64,000 nt of DNA from Hydractinia symbiolongicarpus (GCF_029227915.1 NC_079885.1:17309001-17373000), one strand, 5' to 3'. Positions 44,915 to 58,050 are shown, counted from the first letter of the stretch. The notes: a model not told the origin generated them from the letters alone. Translations and numbers: made by a program.

Positions 44915-45075
44915 CTGCTTTCACAAAGACAACATGCATTTGTCACCATAATCGTATCTAAGCTCTTCATTAGTCTTTATGAGTTTTAGAGACTTTAAGC
45001 CTAGATACGGCACTTTGTCACGAACCAGTAACACCATTTTACAATTGGCACACCGGGATGGGCATGGTTCACGAA
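44915..45075 (-). pseudogene. SET-domain C-terminal fragment
   Basis: The frame reads SRCANCKMVLLVRDKVPYLG and IKTNEELRYDYGDKCMLSL, matching the end of a KMT5A-like SET domain (NC..., EELRYDYG), then TGA, KQ and a donor-like GTAATT. Upstream SET parts are absent. The exon-like end at 44915 would be in phase 0 with the first DBF4-like exon. Fusion or chance adjacency is unresolved. Confidence 0.5.
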
Positions 45076-45421
45076 TCTCGCCAAGCAGTTGGAATGTGTT
45101 GCATCAATGCTTAAATATAGTAGAAAAACTATTCAGATACTATTTACGGATTAGAAACAAAGTTTAAAATATCTTGAATTAGAGTTTTTGGGCAACATTT
45201 GTGTACCATTACCAAAAGCTGCAATATAATAATTTGTATACCTATATTTGTTATATAAATAACTACATAAAACGTTTCTATCTCTTATAATAATACGAAG
45301 TGTATGTGACGGTCATAGTGGATATCGTCATTTTCCTTTGATGTCGTCGAAATTTTCTCTGAAGTCGCCGAAAAAAGTATGTCTCGGATGTTAAATTTTA
45401 TGACATTACGGCGCGACGTCA

Positions 45422-48400
45422 CAGGCCTATCAATAAGAAAAAAGCTCCCGCGCGACAAAACGCGCGCGCTGAGAGGGGGAAATTCTGTTCGCGCGAGCGA
45501 TCTTACAGTTCCAAAATTAAGACAAAAAGAGAAAAGAAACATTAATTTCTGAAGTCGGGGGACGATTTAACCAGTGAACCCCTGAACACTGGAGACTCGA
45601 AAGCCTTTATCTTGACTTCATTCGTTACGAAAATTGTATCATGTATATATGTTAATCTCTTTTTATCTACTTGTGGTGCTTAATTAATATAACAAAATTC
45701 TATTTTTTTTTTAGGTTCGTATATATATTTGAAGATAACTATTTATAGAAAGTGTTTCATTATAGTTTTACAAATAGAGATCGTCCTCGCTGTCCCAGCT
45801 CTCGTCACTTGAACAACTATCATCATCTGAGCGATCATCATCAGTTATATTATCGATACGGTTTGGTTCTGACGTATTCAACTTGAGCCGCCTGCGTTTT
45901 GCCATGTAGAGCACTCTCGCTCTTTCGATGATTTCTTCCCGCTCCTGAGGTGACCACAGATTATCGTTGCCAGAAATGATCAAAGTATCCTCCAATGTAT
46001 CGTGAGCCATTGAAAGTCGCCGGTCTGATAGAATGGAAGTGACAGTACTAAAGCACCGTTCAACACTGGAGTTTGATCCGGATATGCTGAGAATCAAAGA
46101 GACGAGAAGGCTCACGTTGGGAAATGATTCTCTTTTGTATGTCAACACCGACTTCCACATGTCGCGTACTGCCATTTTATTGTAGTGAGTCGCTGCGTGT
46201 ATTTTGAACTTTTTCCATTCGACCAATGATCGGTTCAAGTCGAATCCTGCATACACAAGGGACTTGGCGGAATGATTATGTAGAAGAATTATTTCCCGAT
46301 TACCGTAATCTCTATCAGATTCCCAATATTCCATGTCGATGAATCTCATTGATGTATACAATTCCTTGTCCCTCTTATAATCACAAAAGCGCTCCTTGAG
46401 AACTTTAATCAGTGACTCGCACAACTTTTTTTTCAGAGCTCGAACAACATCAATGGCATGGTCTTGATTGATTTTATTAGTTTGGAATTTTACAGTGACG
46501 AAGGTTTTATCTTTTTTCCGCTTTTCGCCAGCTTTAATGAATTGACCCTCTAATGCTCCACTCAACCAATTCTGATCACCCGCTTTGGTACTAACACTGT
46601 AACGTCCAACATAACTGTCCAAGAACTTCAAATCACCCCCAATTTCGTCAATGTTTTCATTCAGTTCAGAAGTTGTTTGGTCGATAATCGAATTGACTGA
46701 GTAAGGTAAAAGATCATTCGATTCAAATATTTTTGAGACAGGAACAACCATTTCAAGCATATCAAGGTAAGTTGCTATAGTCAACAAAAATTCATAGGAT
46801 TTGAACTTTTTAAGAAGGCCTGAAACTTTCGCTTTCGTAGTAGCATTACTCCCTTTATCGTCCGCGATGTAATTTTTCGTATGCTGTTATGTACGCTGGC
46901 CATGATTCAAGGATATTCTGAAATCCCCGCCTACGATGCCCAACAAACCTTGTTCCTGTGATCTTCGATATGTTATAGTATGTGATACCTAACGCCTTTG
47001 CACATTCTGCAACTTCAGATTTTAGTTTGCCACTATTTCGCAAGAGATAAAAATTTGTTGTGTAGAACTGATCAACCTCGTTCAGCTTGTTTATATTGAA
47101 TGCTTACTTAACTGCGAGTTCTATGCGGTGGTTTGCACAGTGAATCATCAACATCCATGGCCGCCCCTAATCCTTCATCTGCGTCAAAACACCCTTGTAT
47201 TTACCAAAGTTAACACTGGCTCCGTCCGCCGTACAACTGACAACCTTTTTAGTGAAGCTCTCTTGGTCCATCAAAAGCGCACTATTGTCGTCACGGAAAA
47301 TACTTTCAATACCGGCAACAATCGAACAAGCATCACCCCCACCGAACCTAGCCACTTCCAGCAAACTCGCAACCACGTAAACTGGAACACCACTCCTCTC
47401 AGTTCTCACTAAAACAAGTTCTTTTTCCCTTCCAGTTTTTCTGGCTTGGCTACCATCTGATAGAATCGACATAAAATAACCACTTGCAAGTACAACTGCA
47501 CATTTTTCCCTGACAGCCTCAGCTATGCAATGAACAAACTCACGTCCAGAACGACCGTCTTCTTTCCTCTCTATGAGTCGCACACCATTCTCCTTGCAGC
47601 ATTTAACCTGAAAAGTCAGATAGATAAAACAATAATGGTCGTACTCAAACAATACTCGAACATGGTTTCTACCTATTTCGAAAACTTTAAACATATTTAT
47701 AAGGGCAACTTACCAAAACACCAAAGTGTTTGTGTGGCATTGTCGGTTCCATCGCCATGTGATACGCACATTTGATAAGCTTCGTATATGCCTCAGCCGC
47801 GGATTTTGCGTTTGCTGATTCAATAGTCGTTTGGATCTATGAAATATGAAGTGAACGTAATTGTGTTAGAGTGAAAGTAAATAAAACTTGAAAAACCCTA
47901 TTTTGTAGAAACAAACCTTGTCAACGCTAGCTCCCGTCTTAACACATGTGATTGATGGTAATCGATCTTCCTTTGGTTTACTTTTCTCACACGATAGTGC
48001 GAGAGAATGACCTTCGCCGGAAATATGTCGCGTAACAGAGTGTTTTGTTACGAAACTTGTCCCATCAATATATGTCAGGACAGCTTCCTTCACTGGTCCC
48101 TTGCAATTCGGATGCTGAAGAATAGCAGGCTTGTTTTTCGCACAAAGTTTGCACCAAACGAAGTTAACAAATCTATTTCCGTTTTCTTCTAAAGTTTTAT
48201 GTCCGATAATATCATCAATACCCCATTTCATGAAAGTAGATAATTGGATTTTGTTCCCTTTGATACTTTTTTTTGACGAAGACATGTCGCGATAATGATT
48301 TCAGATAAATATAGCAATCGAGTTTTCAAAACATACGACCTGCTGTATTCTATTCTATTTTAGAATAACGTTTCGAACGCTCTCACCCAGAGATGTTCCC

Positions 48401-49170
48401 ATAACAAAACTATTTTTGAATGAATGGAGAAACAGGGAGATGGAGTGTTATGTAAAACAAAAGAAATACATTACTCATTTTCTTGTTTATTACAAGAACA
48501 GGTTCCACATAAATACGCGTGGTGTGATCAACAAAACAAATTACAAGTCTTGTTACACAACTATAGAAAAAAACGACATTTGATAACTGAAAGTACGAAA
48601 ACAAAAGAAATATATTGCATTCACAAACAAAGAGAATCATTTAGCAAATATTTCTTGGGTTTAAGGCAATAAATAACAAATTAAGTTTGATAAATTTTCT
48701 CCCTGATCTTTGTCAGAGCATCTTCAGATCATAACTAAAAACGTCTTTCAACATGCATGTAAATCATAATTGTTACGTTACAAAAACATCGTTTGACCAT
48801 GTGACTATAAACATCATCCACTTCTAACTTTTTCATGTCGATGTATCTTCGTACGATTCCGATTTTAGCATGTCGGGGTCTGGTAACAAAGTAGATTCAC
48901 AAAACGGAATATCTAAAGGTCATTACTGGAACGATATGTTTTCGCTTCGCACCTAACGTGAATGGTTGGTCAGTTTATGATTAGTAAAATGAACTACTCT
49001 ATCTAAAATAGAAAATACAATCTCAGGAATTTAGGATATTATCGCTCAGCTACATAACATGGAATCAATCTAGGCGAGTGAAAAATCACTCCACAGAGGC
49101 CTCATATTTCAGAATTAGGCGCGTGTTTGCGTGCGCGGGAGCGATCGCGCGCCTCTTATTGATAGGCCTG
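45422..49170 (-). mobile_element. hAT-type DNA transposon, 3749 bp
   Basis: Ends are inverted CAGGCCTATCAATAAGA (17 bp), flanked by direct ACGTCA (45416-45421 and 49171-49176). Immediately inside both ends are CpG-dense blocks with GCGCGCG and GCTCCCGCGC, highly unusual in this AT-rich DNA and likely transposase-binding subterminal repeats. The element encloses a hAT transposase gene. Six bp is shorter than the usual 8-bp hAT duplication. Confidence 0.85.
45768..48285 (-). pseudogene. hAT transposase with BED/ZMYM-like finger, three exons
   Basis: Exons 48285-47917, 47836-47714 and 47607-45768 join in phase 0 (GTTTGT/CATAG, GTAAGT/TTTCAG). Exon 1 has a zinc finger (VWCKLCAKNK..SVTRHISGEGH). 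Exon 3 contains the RNase-H-like core, and the C-terminus has NSSVERCFSTVTSILSDRR, the hAT dimerisation/insertion-domain signature, with an acidic tail. Breaks in exon 3: TAG at 47169-47167, TAA near 47103 and a 1-nt frameshift near 46865. The structure resembles ZNF862/ZMYM6-like domesticated hAT proteins. The copy is inactive but recent enough for all parts to be readable. Confidence 0.87.
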
Positions 49171-49176
49171 ACGTCA

Positions 49177-49399
49177 ATAACACTACTACTAACGTCAATA
49201 TCCTATATTAAATTAATGAAGCCATTACAGTGCACTTAAATATTTGAGGCCAAATAACTTGGAAACGAGGTGGTGTCAATGATTTTTCCCCGCGTGGGTA
49301 AATAGGGACCAGATAGGACCAATTTGGGTAATTTTCCCAAACCTGGGTCCCTGAATCCGTTTCGGAATGGACGGGTTGATAACGTCATCAAAAATCGAT
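49177..49399. other. spacer with foldback
   Basis: Contains an inverted CCAATTTGGG..CCCAAA pair near 49318-49345. May be the 5' part of the adjacent Helitron-like copy. Confidence 0.35.
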
Positions 49400-49782
49400 T
49401 AAACCCCCATATTTCCGTAACCGTTTGTCAAAAGTACATGATCCTATACATTTTCTTGATCAGCGTTTAAAGACCTATAAGTTGAAGCCAACAGGCATAC
49501 AAATTTCTAAAAATTAATTTTGTTTGTTTTCGCGGGTCTTTGCTGACATCAGCATATTTTTTAAACCCTTATATATCATTAACCGTTCATCAAAATCACA
49601 TGATCACATACATTCTCTTCATGAGCGTGTCGAGCTCTACACAATAGAGACAACGGATAAAATGAATTTCGTCAATTTGTTTTTTCATATGCACTGCTGA
49701 CATCAGCAAAAGGTCTAAAATAACCAATTTTTACATTGTCCCTCCTGCCTAAGTGGATTTCTCCACAGGCCTTATCGACTAG
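49400..49782 (+). mobile_element. Helitron-like 3' end, copy B
   Basis: Homologous to copy A. Same terminal hairpin GTGGA-TTTC-TCCAC and CTAG end (49779-49782) followed by T, with the same two internal tandem units of about 165 bp. The 5' boundary is uncertain; no coding. Confidence 0.75.
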
Positions 49783-50495
49783 TTTATTATATTGAAAATC
49801 ACTTTCCCATTTCCCCATAAAAAAAGAATTCACTCACTGGATATTTTCTAGCAGCGTTTATGTCAACTTCTTTATCTTTATAACTTCTTTATCTTTATAA
49901 CTAAGAAAAAGTAATTCCTATGAATAAGGATAGACAATAAGGCACCAAACATCAAACATGGCTAACCTTTATATATAAAATAGCAGTTGTCACAAAACAT
50001 ATACATAATAAAAAAATAAAAATGATGTTAAAAACATTAAATAAATTAGGCAATACAAGAGTTCACAGTTTTAACTAACTATTGTTTAAATAAATCTTTC
50101 TTTTGTTACAATGCTCTTTTTTGAGAATTGAAAAATGGGAGTAAACTGTTATGAATTAAGAAAAGTTACAAATCATTCACATATGTTTTAAGTAGGGTTA
50201 CTGGCAATAACTTACTAAATTTTCATGCCTTAAAACCATTTTTTTTAGAAAATACAAAATACTCATAATGCCCATGGTCTTATTAAATTCACTCTGTTTA
50301 CTTCCTTTTTTAATACAGAAAATAAGTGAACAACTTAAACTGTGAAAAGGTCAATAAAAGAGAATATAGCACATTGAAATTTTATGCGGGATAGAACTTT
50401 ACACTAGAGGTTTTGGATATGTAATAGTTATAAACCAGAAAATGTACATTACATATACTTTAAAGAAACATATACATGGTCGTTCAGCATATATA
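49783..50495. other. no gene seen
   Basis: AT-rich sequence between the Helitron copy and the Penelope remnant; the right part may be Penelope 3' or LTR-like sequence. Confidence 0.4.
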
Positions 50496-50550
50496 TTTTT
50501 ATGGTAATATTTCGACCTCCATATTGGAGGTCTTCATCAGACTATAAAAA
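50496..50550 (-). ncRNA. hammerhead ribozyme core (Penelope-associated)
   Basis: On the minus strand: CTGATGA (50540-50534), then stem II formed by GACCTCC and GGAGGTC with a short AATAT loop, then GAAA (50513-50510). A stem I can form between 50541-50550 (TTTTTATAGT) and 50496-50505 (ACCATAAAAA) with one mismatch. Stem III is almost absent, as known for the minimal type I hammerheads of Penelope-like elements. It lies directly downstream of the GIY-YIG end of such an element on the same strand. Cleavage competence is untested. Confidence 0.75.
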
Positions 50551-50854
50551 TTTTTTTAACGGTTGTCATTACTTTGACATCAAATCGACGTCGTACCTTA
50601 CGATCAAATTTATTAAATTCTTGTTTAAGCATTTTCGCATTGTCCCAATCATAACCAGCATTACAAGAACTAGAGTGAAATGAATCTCCTGATGCGCTCC
50701 ACTTTTCTTTAATGTTCGTGTCTTTGTGTTGTTCGAAGCGGGTAGCAATTCCCAACTTCGTCTCCCCAAAATATTTTTTGCCGCATTTGCATGGGATAAT
50801 GTATATGCCGGGTTGACTTAGTGGTGGTAGTTGGCATTTGTTTTTCGATGTCAA
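50551..50854 (-). pseudogene. Penelope-like element GIY-YIG fragment
   Basis: The frame from 50854 has PGIYIIPCKCGKKYFGETKL..RFEQHK: GIY, Y-x-GET, R and H positions of the GIY-YIG fold. A C-terminal helix region (KMLKQEFNKFDRKVRRRFDV) follows. The reverse transcriptase is missing, so this is a 5'-truncated copy. The coding end overlaps the ribozyme region by a few bp (stop at 50537). It belongs to a different family from the 24.6-kb copy. Confidence 0.8.
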
Positions 50855-52096
50855 TATTGTCTGAATTTTAGCAGAGCTTTTAAAGACAGTTTTATATCAT
50901 TTAAAGAGTACATTACATATATAATATATAATTGCATCTACCACCGTATCCAGTAGCACATATATACTTTCTATGGCAAATCAGCTGTTCATTTGTTCTT
51001 AAAGAAATATTAAAGAATATGCAAATAATAAAAAAAATTATAGACATTATCTTGTGTTCTTATGGTATCATTATATTATTGCCCTCCAAAAACCAAAGAA
51101 TGGGTGCATAAAAATCCCTGTTTTATAAGCCATAAACAAATCAAACCATTGCATTTTTCACATAACTCTTCCGTGTATCAGTCAAGTAATAAAAAATAAA
51201 TATAAAGATGTTTTTTGCATTCAAAAGCTTCTGTGTTTTAACATGATTTTTCACACACTGATGTCAACAAAAGTTATGACATTTTTACCGATAAAGAATG
51301 TCATTGATGTATATATAAAAAATATTGTATAATGCCTTTAAACAAACGACTTCACTGTGCAAGGTACAAATGGTATTCAAAGACCAGCTATGATGTATAT
51401 AAGTTGTAATATAGAAATTCACAGCTTAATATATATAAATAAAGTTACAAATGTCCAGAAACAAATGTGTTCAATACCAGAAATGTTGATGCAGAGAAAC
51501 TTATGAAGTTGTCACAAGCAATAAAAGAACTATATAAATTAACACTTTTATATAAAAAGAATGAAAAGATAATAAATATTTAATATCCATGATTTGAAAA
51601 GCATTTATGCCTACCATAATTGTTTGGCTAGGAATGAAATGTCTTGTGTTGTACATTTATGAAGCTATGCTATCTTATTTATATAAAAACATGAAATATT
51701 GCACATTGTTCCAGTATGCTAGCTAGACACTTCACAGAGAAGTGAACACAACACAATATTTTCACAAATTAGTTTGGTGTTTTTGGAATAAATATTTGTA
51801 TATATATTATATTTTTTCACGACGATAAAGTAAATGTGGTACAGGAAAGACATTGTATTTCGGGTAAATGAATTAAAAGAAAAAAAAATTATATTGTATC
51901 CAATATGTCCATATTTTAGTCAGAAAAACTAGCTCTTATAGAATGCTATATAGCAGATACTTTTTCCAAGGTTACTTTTAACACACTCGATACATTTTTG
52001 GGAGGTCACATAACTCACATACTTTGTGCAGGAGACACCGGTTCAATTTTGTAATGCGGCTATTATATATGCTGGTTATTGAAAGTTACCATAGCT
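50855..52096. other. no gene seen
   Basis: Strongly AT-rich sequence without recognisable coding or splice pairs. Confidence 0.4.
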
Positions 52097-52112
52097 CCCC
52101 CCCCCCCCCCCC
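52097..52112. repeat. 16-nt C run
   Basis: Homopolymer, quadruplex-forming on the opposite strand. It is followed by a (GCTA)-rich stretch (about 52320-52540) with many AGCTAGCTA blocks. Confidence 0.9.
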
Positions 52113-52849
52113 ATCCAGATGAACCTCCAAGGGAATGTGGATCATGGCTAATTACCCTAGTTACATGTAACAAACTTTCAGACAAGTCATAAAAGCAGTA
52201 ACATTTTTTAAACTTTTTTAACCCTAAGACTGATAAAGGCTTGGCGCCACAATATATATGACCAGCCAGCCAAGGGAAATTGAACACTGCTCTGGTCTTC
52301 TGATGATTTTAAACACTACAATTAGCTACAAGAACCTAGCTAGATAGCTTCTACAACTAACGAGCTAGCTATAGCTTTTGTAACTGGGTAAGTTAGCTAG
52401 CTATTTCACCTATTCCACAACGTTTTTTAATAATAGTAAAACAAACATAAAATACTTTCATTGAGATAGCTAGCTAGCTAGCTATCTACAAGAGTGTTGC
52501 TGCCAGCTAAACTGGCGATATAAACCAAAGCAAAACACAGTTAGCTAGCCAGCATAAACTTTGAACAACTTATTGTAGAGAGAGTTTTGTTTACAATACA
52601 GCACAGGCCCCAAACTTAACCAAAAAGATTTGCTAAACTACTGTTGGAGTGTCGCTGCTGCCATTCACGCTGCCATCTTGAAATTATGCACGGTAACAAA
52701 ACAGCCGGAATGGTAGCAAAACCGCCCGATCTCCCGTAACAAAACAACCCGATGTGACAAAACAGCCCTATTTATGTAGCAATCCCGCCCGGATGTAACA
52801 AATCAGCCCTGCCGACATGTAACAAAACAGTCCATGAATATAGTTATTA

Positions 52850-53218
<369 letters not shown>

Positions 53219-53557
53219 AACAATTTTTATACAGGATATAGATTTTCAATATAAATAATATTGCTATTAACAAACGTCCTGTCTTTAAAAATCAAAATCA
53301 AAATATAGTAAGGTAAAAATATATATTATATAAGAAATAAAAACGAAACTAGTTAAAAAGTCTTAAAATTAGCTAAAACTGCCAGATTGTGTGTGAGATG
53401 ATAGAATAAACAGCAAATGTCTGTTTATGAAACTAACAGGCTACAAATAAAATATCACAACTGAAGTAAAATCTCGGCAGGAAAAATAAGCACGGTAAAT
53501 CAAACAGAACACTCTGTATTATCAAATGGAGTATGGGACTATCGGATATAAATCAAA

Positions 53558-55855
53558 TCAAAGGTTAAAAATCTTCAAAACATTTTTCCTAAACAAATTA
53601 AAATTTTCAATTTTACGAATATTTAATGGTAGCTCGTTGTATAGTGCAACACCCATTGAAAAGAAATCAGATTTTGCATATTTGAGTTTTGTGATTGGAA
53701 TTTGTAATTTATAACCATCATTTCTTGTCCCCCTACCATGGGACTGTACTTTGAAGTAATCAATAAAGTTTGCACACGTTTTCCTTTCTAAACATTTTTG
53801 CACAAGTAGAATTGATTGTTTCTTCAATACGTTTTCAACAGGTGGTTGGCTTGTTCCATGACCGTTTCAGCTAGATTATCAATAGATTTAAGCTTATTTC
53901 TTTGCGTTTGGCTTAAATTTAAGTTTACCGTACAGTTGTATATTATGCAAGGAACAATCATTCCATTATAAATCTTTCTTTTTGATGAATCGTCGAGATA
54001 AGTTTGAAGAGAAGACAACATACGTAATTTGGATACTAAACGCTTGTAGATTTTATCAAAATTAGTAGAGAGTGAAAGTAAACTATCCAACGTAGTTCCC
54101 AAGTATTTGTATGTTTCAGTAGCCTGTATCTCAGTGTCATCAAACAACAAGGACATATTTTTACCACAGGATGATAGTTTTTTCGAGGTACCAAAAAGCA
54201 TAATTTCGGTTTTGCCTTTATTCAAGTTGATAACTAGTTGGTTGATTTGGAAATATGTTGAAATCAACTTCAAGTCCTCATTTAGCTGGTACTCGATTGA
54301 TTCCTTGTTCTTTCCCTCGACATAAACCACAGTGTCATCAGCAAAGTTCAAAGAATGCATGTTTTTTAAGCACTTCTCAAAGTCATCGAAATAAATCAAG
54401 AAAAGAAGTGGTCTCAAGATCGAGCCTTGGGGCACTCCACAGGTGATCTTCATACGTTCTGATTTACACTTCTCAACAATACAGTATTGCTCCCTATTGA
54501 AAAGGTAGTCAGCGAACCAATTTCGAGCAGAACCTCTGATTCCAACACTTTTCAACTTTTCCAGGAGAATTGAATGGTTTAAAGTGTCAAAAGCCCTTGA
54601 TAAGTCAATATAAAGTGCACCTACCAAGTTGCCTTTGTCGACAGCTTTGCGAATATTGTTTGTCAGCAGGATGGTAGCTAGCTCAGTTAAGATGTTGTTA
54701 TTCTCGAGGTAATCAGATAGTTGTTTATGGACAGCTTTCTCGAGGATTTTTGATAAGGAAGAAAGTACGGAAATCGGTCGATAATTATTGTTGCTGTCAG
54801 TTGCACCTCCTTTGTGAATTGGGGTAATTTTCGCAATTTTCCACTCTGTTGGAACCAGTCCAGTGGAAATCGACATGTTGATGAGGTGAGTTAATGGACC
54901 CGATAGGGGTTGGGCAGCATCTTTCAGGATTCCTGGAGGTAGGTTGTCACAACCAGCAGCTTTTCTCCGTTTTAGTGATCTCAGTTCTTTTCCCACAAAT
55001 ATTCGACTAACGTAGCCGAAAGTAAACACTTTTTCTGACGTAACAAGTTTTGGTGATATCTCCCAGACGAAATTTCTTAGATTGAAAGCTTTGGATTTAA
55101 TTGATTGTGCAATGTTTGCAAAAAACTTACACAATACGTTCGCAGTATTCAGGTTCTTTTCCTGATCGATGCTCGTAGTTGCAGAAGCTGGAGGATGTTT
55201 TGTTGGAAATATTTCTTTGATGCATTTCCAAAACTTAGCCGGGTTTTTACAATTCTCGTGTAGAAGATCCTTGTGGTATTTCTGTTTTGCTTGTTTCACT
55301 TTGTTGTTACAAGAATTTTTAAGTCTTTTGTAAGTCGACCAGTCACATTCATTTTTCAATTTTCTCGCTTTGCGAAGCAACTTGTCTCTTGTGTTCATGA
55401 GCGCTTTCAAATCATTAGTAAGCCATGGACAGGGCCTACCTTTGACACGTTTTGTGATGAGAGGTGCGTGTTGTGTAAGTCCTTCTTTCATGTAACTCCA
55501 AGCTCTATTAACATTTTGTGTTTCGTAAAATGGTTTCCAATTGAAATTTGCAACATCGAAAGAAAAGTTTGTGTGATTATATTTTGAATAATCTCTGCAT
55601 TCAATTGTTCTGAATTGTTCTTTACGATGGTTTAATTTTCGTACACATGCAACACAATCATGATCACTTAGACTCAGGGGGATAACTTCCGTACAATGAA
55701 CATGAGAGAAATTGTTTGTTAGAATAACGTCAATTAAAGTTTGTGTGTCTTTTGTTACACGAGTTGGTGATTTAACGATTTGTGTAAGTCCGTGAGTGAC
55801 AAAAATATTTTTAATTTCTTTGTTATTCGATTTTGTAAGAAAGTTTACATTAATA
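53558..55855 (-). mobile_element. CR1/L2-like LINE, 5'-truncated, nearly intact ORF2
   Basis: Minus-strand copy starting inside the APE endonuclease (first homologous residues DINVNFL) and extending through reverse transcriptase and C-terminal domain to 53558. The 3' side then runs toward the (AAT)n tract. No target duplication could be fixed. Best preserved LINE of the window. Confidence 0.85.
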
Positions 55856-56022
55856 TCTAATTTGTAGAATACATGTGGAGAAGCTGTATTACTACCTGAC
55901 TGATAGCCAGATATAGGAACACCTGTAGCTAGGGCGCAGACAAAACAAATAGCTTTGGGTGCTAGAGTGAGCCGATAGCACCCAGAAGCTTCATGAAAAT
56001 GTTTTCTTTTTCTTTTAGACAA
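53558..56022 (-). pseudogene. LINE ORF2: partial APE endonuclease, reverse transcriptase
   Basis: One frame of 732 codons (56022-53824). The first 55 codons are unrelated leader from before the truncation point. Then come the endonuclease end (SPTRVTKDTQTLIDVILTNN, LSDHDCVACVRKLN), a linker, and RT with KRRKAAGCDNLPPGILKDAA, ITPIHKGG, motif A YIDLSRAFDTLNH, GVPQGSIL and motif C NFADDTVVY. A 1-nt frameshift at about 53827 separates the conserved C-terminal domain (QKCLERKTCANFIDYFKVQS.. to 53558). RT motifs are intact. Loss of the endonuclease N-terminus and the frameshift make it inactive. Confidence 0.88.
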
Positions 56023-58050
56023 TGGTAGTGAGTGATGTAATCTTCTAATGCGTGTGGTGAAAAGAAGGCGAAACCGTTATTGTTTTTCTGCCCAAAATTG
56101 AAGCTATTTAATAAATCTTGATAAAGTTAAAAAACTATTTTGATTTGTTTGTTTTTGTTTTAATTGTTTCCCGTGAGTTTTTGAAAGTCGTTCCAGCAGA
56201 TTATGTGGCTTCTAGTGCCGGTATTTTTACGTGAAAAAAAAATACTGTTTTATTGTAAGGTTAAAAAAAATCGTTAACGTTAGGACCAACTTCTGCGGGT
56301 TGTACAACTCGATGTATTACATATCTTTCGGAATACTGCTAAAAGTGTAATTTTGTATTGCGCTCTTTACTTTTATCATTCTGTGGGAAAAGGCGGTACA
56401 AAATTTTAACACGCGTTATTCGTTTTTGTTAGTTTCGCGTAATCTAATTTTCTCGCACATTTTGAAAAGAATATCCCACGCACATCAAATACTCGCGCAG
56501 TCTATTCGCAAAAAAACTGTTTTTGCGCAACGAATTGTTCTGCAGAGCGTTCATTTTCCTACCTCGTCCCCAGGGTTCTTCTATATGATATTCAATTTTG
56601 ATGTATTTCGGAAGATGTTAGCGCCAAAGAAACAAGAAGCGCTAGGGACAAAGTATTGGATAGTTTAATTTTGCTTGCAACTTGCGAAATGCTTCGCAAT
56701 CTTTTTTTTAATTTCTAGTGGTAAAAAACTCTTTTAGACTTGTTTGTGTTAAACAACTCTTGAAAATTTCTGAGTCATATTACCCACAACGTTAATGTAG
56801 CTAGCTGTAGCTACCACTTTTTCCAATACCTTGACCACAGAGTTTATAGTTTTTTATTCTTTGAGTAGAGGAAAATTTGATAAATTATATAAATGAATTC
56901 CAGCGTAACGTTATTTGTTTACTTTTCAGTGGTAAGCTCTTTGGCTCTGACATTTGTGTGGCAGGAAAAAAAGATTTTAGGAATTGGTGAGAAGAAGTCT
57001 TCTCCTGTGGATTTCTTCTCATGGAAACATCGCTGAAGTTTACTATTATTGACTGTAGACTGATGCCTTCCGATTCATTTGAATTTATTTAAAGTGCGAC
57101 AAGGCCTTTGTGTAACGAAATGGACTGATAATTACTTCGCTGACTTAGCGCCCCCATCTTTATTCTTGTCACGCATATGCCAGAGCCGAATTAAACGAAA
57201 TCCTGAAGCTCTAAGCATAAAACTTCACAAAAAGCTGCACGAAACACTACTAAATTAGTCGTATTGCAACCCCTTTTACAGCCGCTTCAGTTTGTTTGTA
57301 TTTCGTTAGTCAGTAGACAACACTTTCAACCTTCCACAAACTTCAAAATGGCGATTTTCAAGTCCTCTGCACGAATGTTTCTCATGTGATTTGTTGATGC
57401 ACCAAGATACAAGCTATTTACAACGTTTAATTGCTACAATAAGCACAATGCAGGCCCATATGACATCCAATTAGTAGCTTTTCCCGCACTCCGTTTTTCA
57501 GGATAAAGTCACTTAGATCATATTTTAAGCAAAAAAGATTCGGACGAGTCAGAACAACAAAACATTTACAAACATTTTACATTTTACAAACTATGTATAT
57601 ATCAGAACTGCAACTAAAACATGAAGAAGTAATCTTAGCACGTTATGCCATATTACCTGAATTAACTCCCTATTTAACTACCACTTCTTTGCATGCTTCC
57701 TTTCTTGCATGTTATTTTCCCCTATATTAAAGTATGGTAGGCGTTAATGAAAAGGTAAAAAAAAACGTTTTTCGACATTCTGTGAAAAATTTAATAAAAA
57801 GATCAGGTGACTCGAAAACACCCAACCTCGTCCCCAGTCTCTTGTGACCCATAAGCGTTTTCTGTTATTTCTAGAAACGGTTAACTCACTCAAAATGGAA
57901 AATTCATTTCTGAAGTCTCATTTTAACCAGTGACCACACATACTGTTTTAATCTTTTTTCTTTTTTCAATCTACAGAATAAAGATAGTTTTGGCGGGAAC
58001 CAGACATTGCAGGATATAGGAAGGACATATATTATAATAATAATAATATA
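56023..58050. other. no gene seen
   Basis: AT-rich. Contains CCTCGTCCCCAG-type blocks at about 56562 and 57823 that match the ends of the element at 58771-60056, so degraded MITE relatives are likely. Nothing coding supported. Confidence 0.4.

Noticed and set aside
52650-52700. Gene start at CAAGATGGCAGC (minus strand)
   Set aside because: The frame stops after two codons and the next ATG gives only eight.
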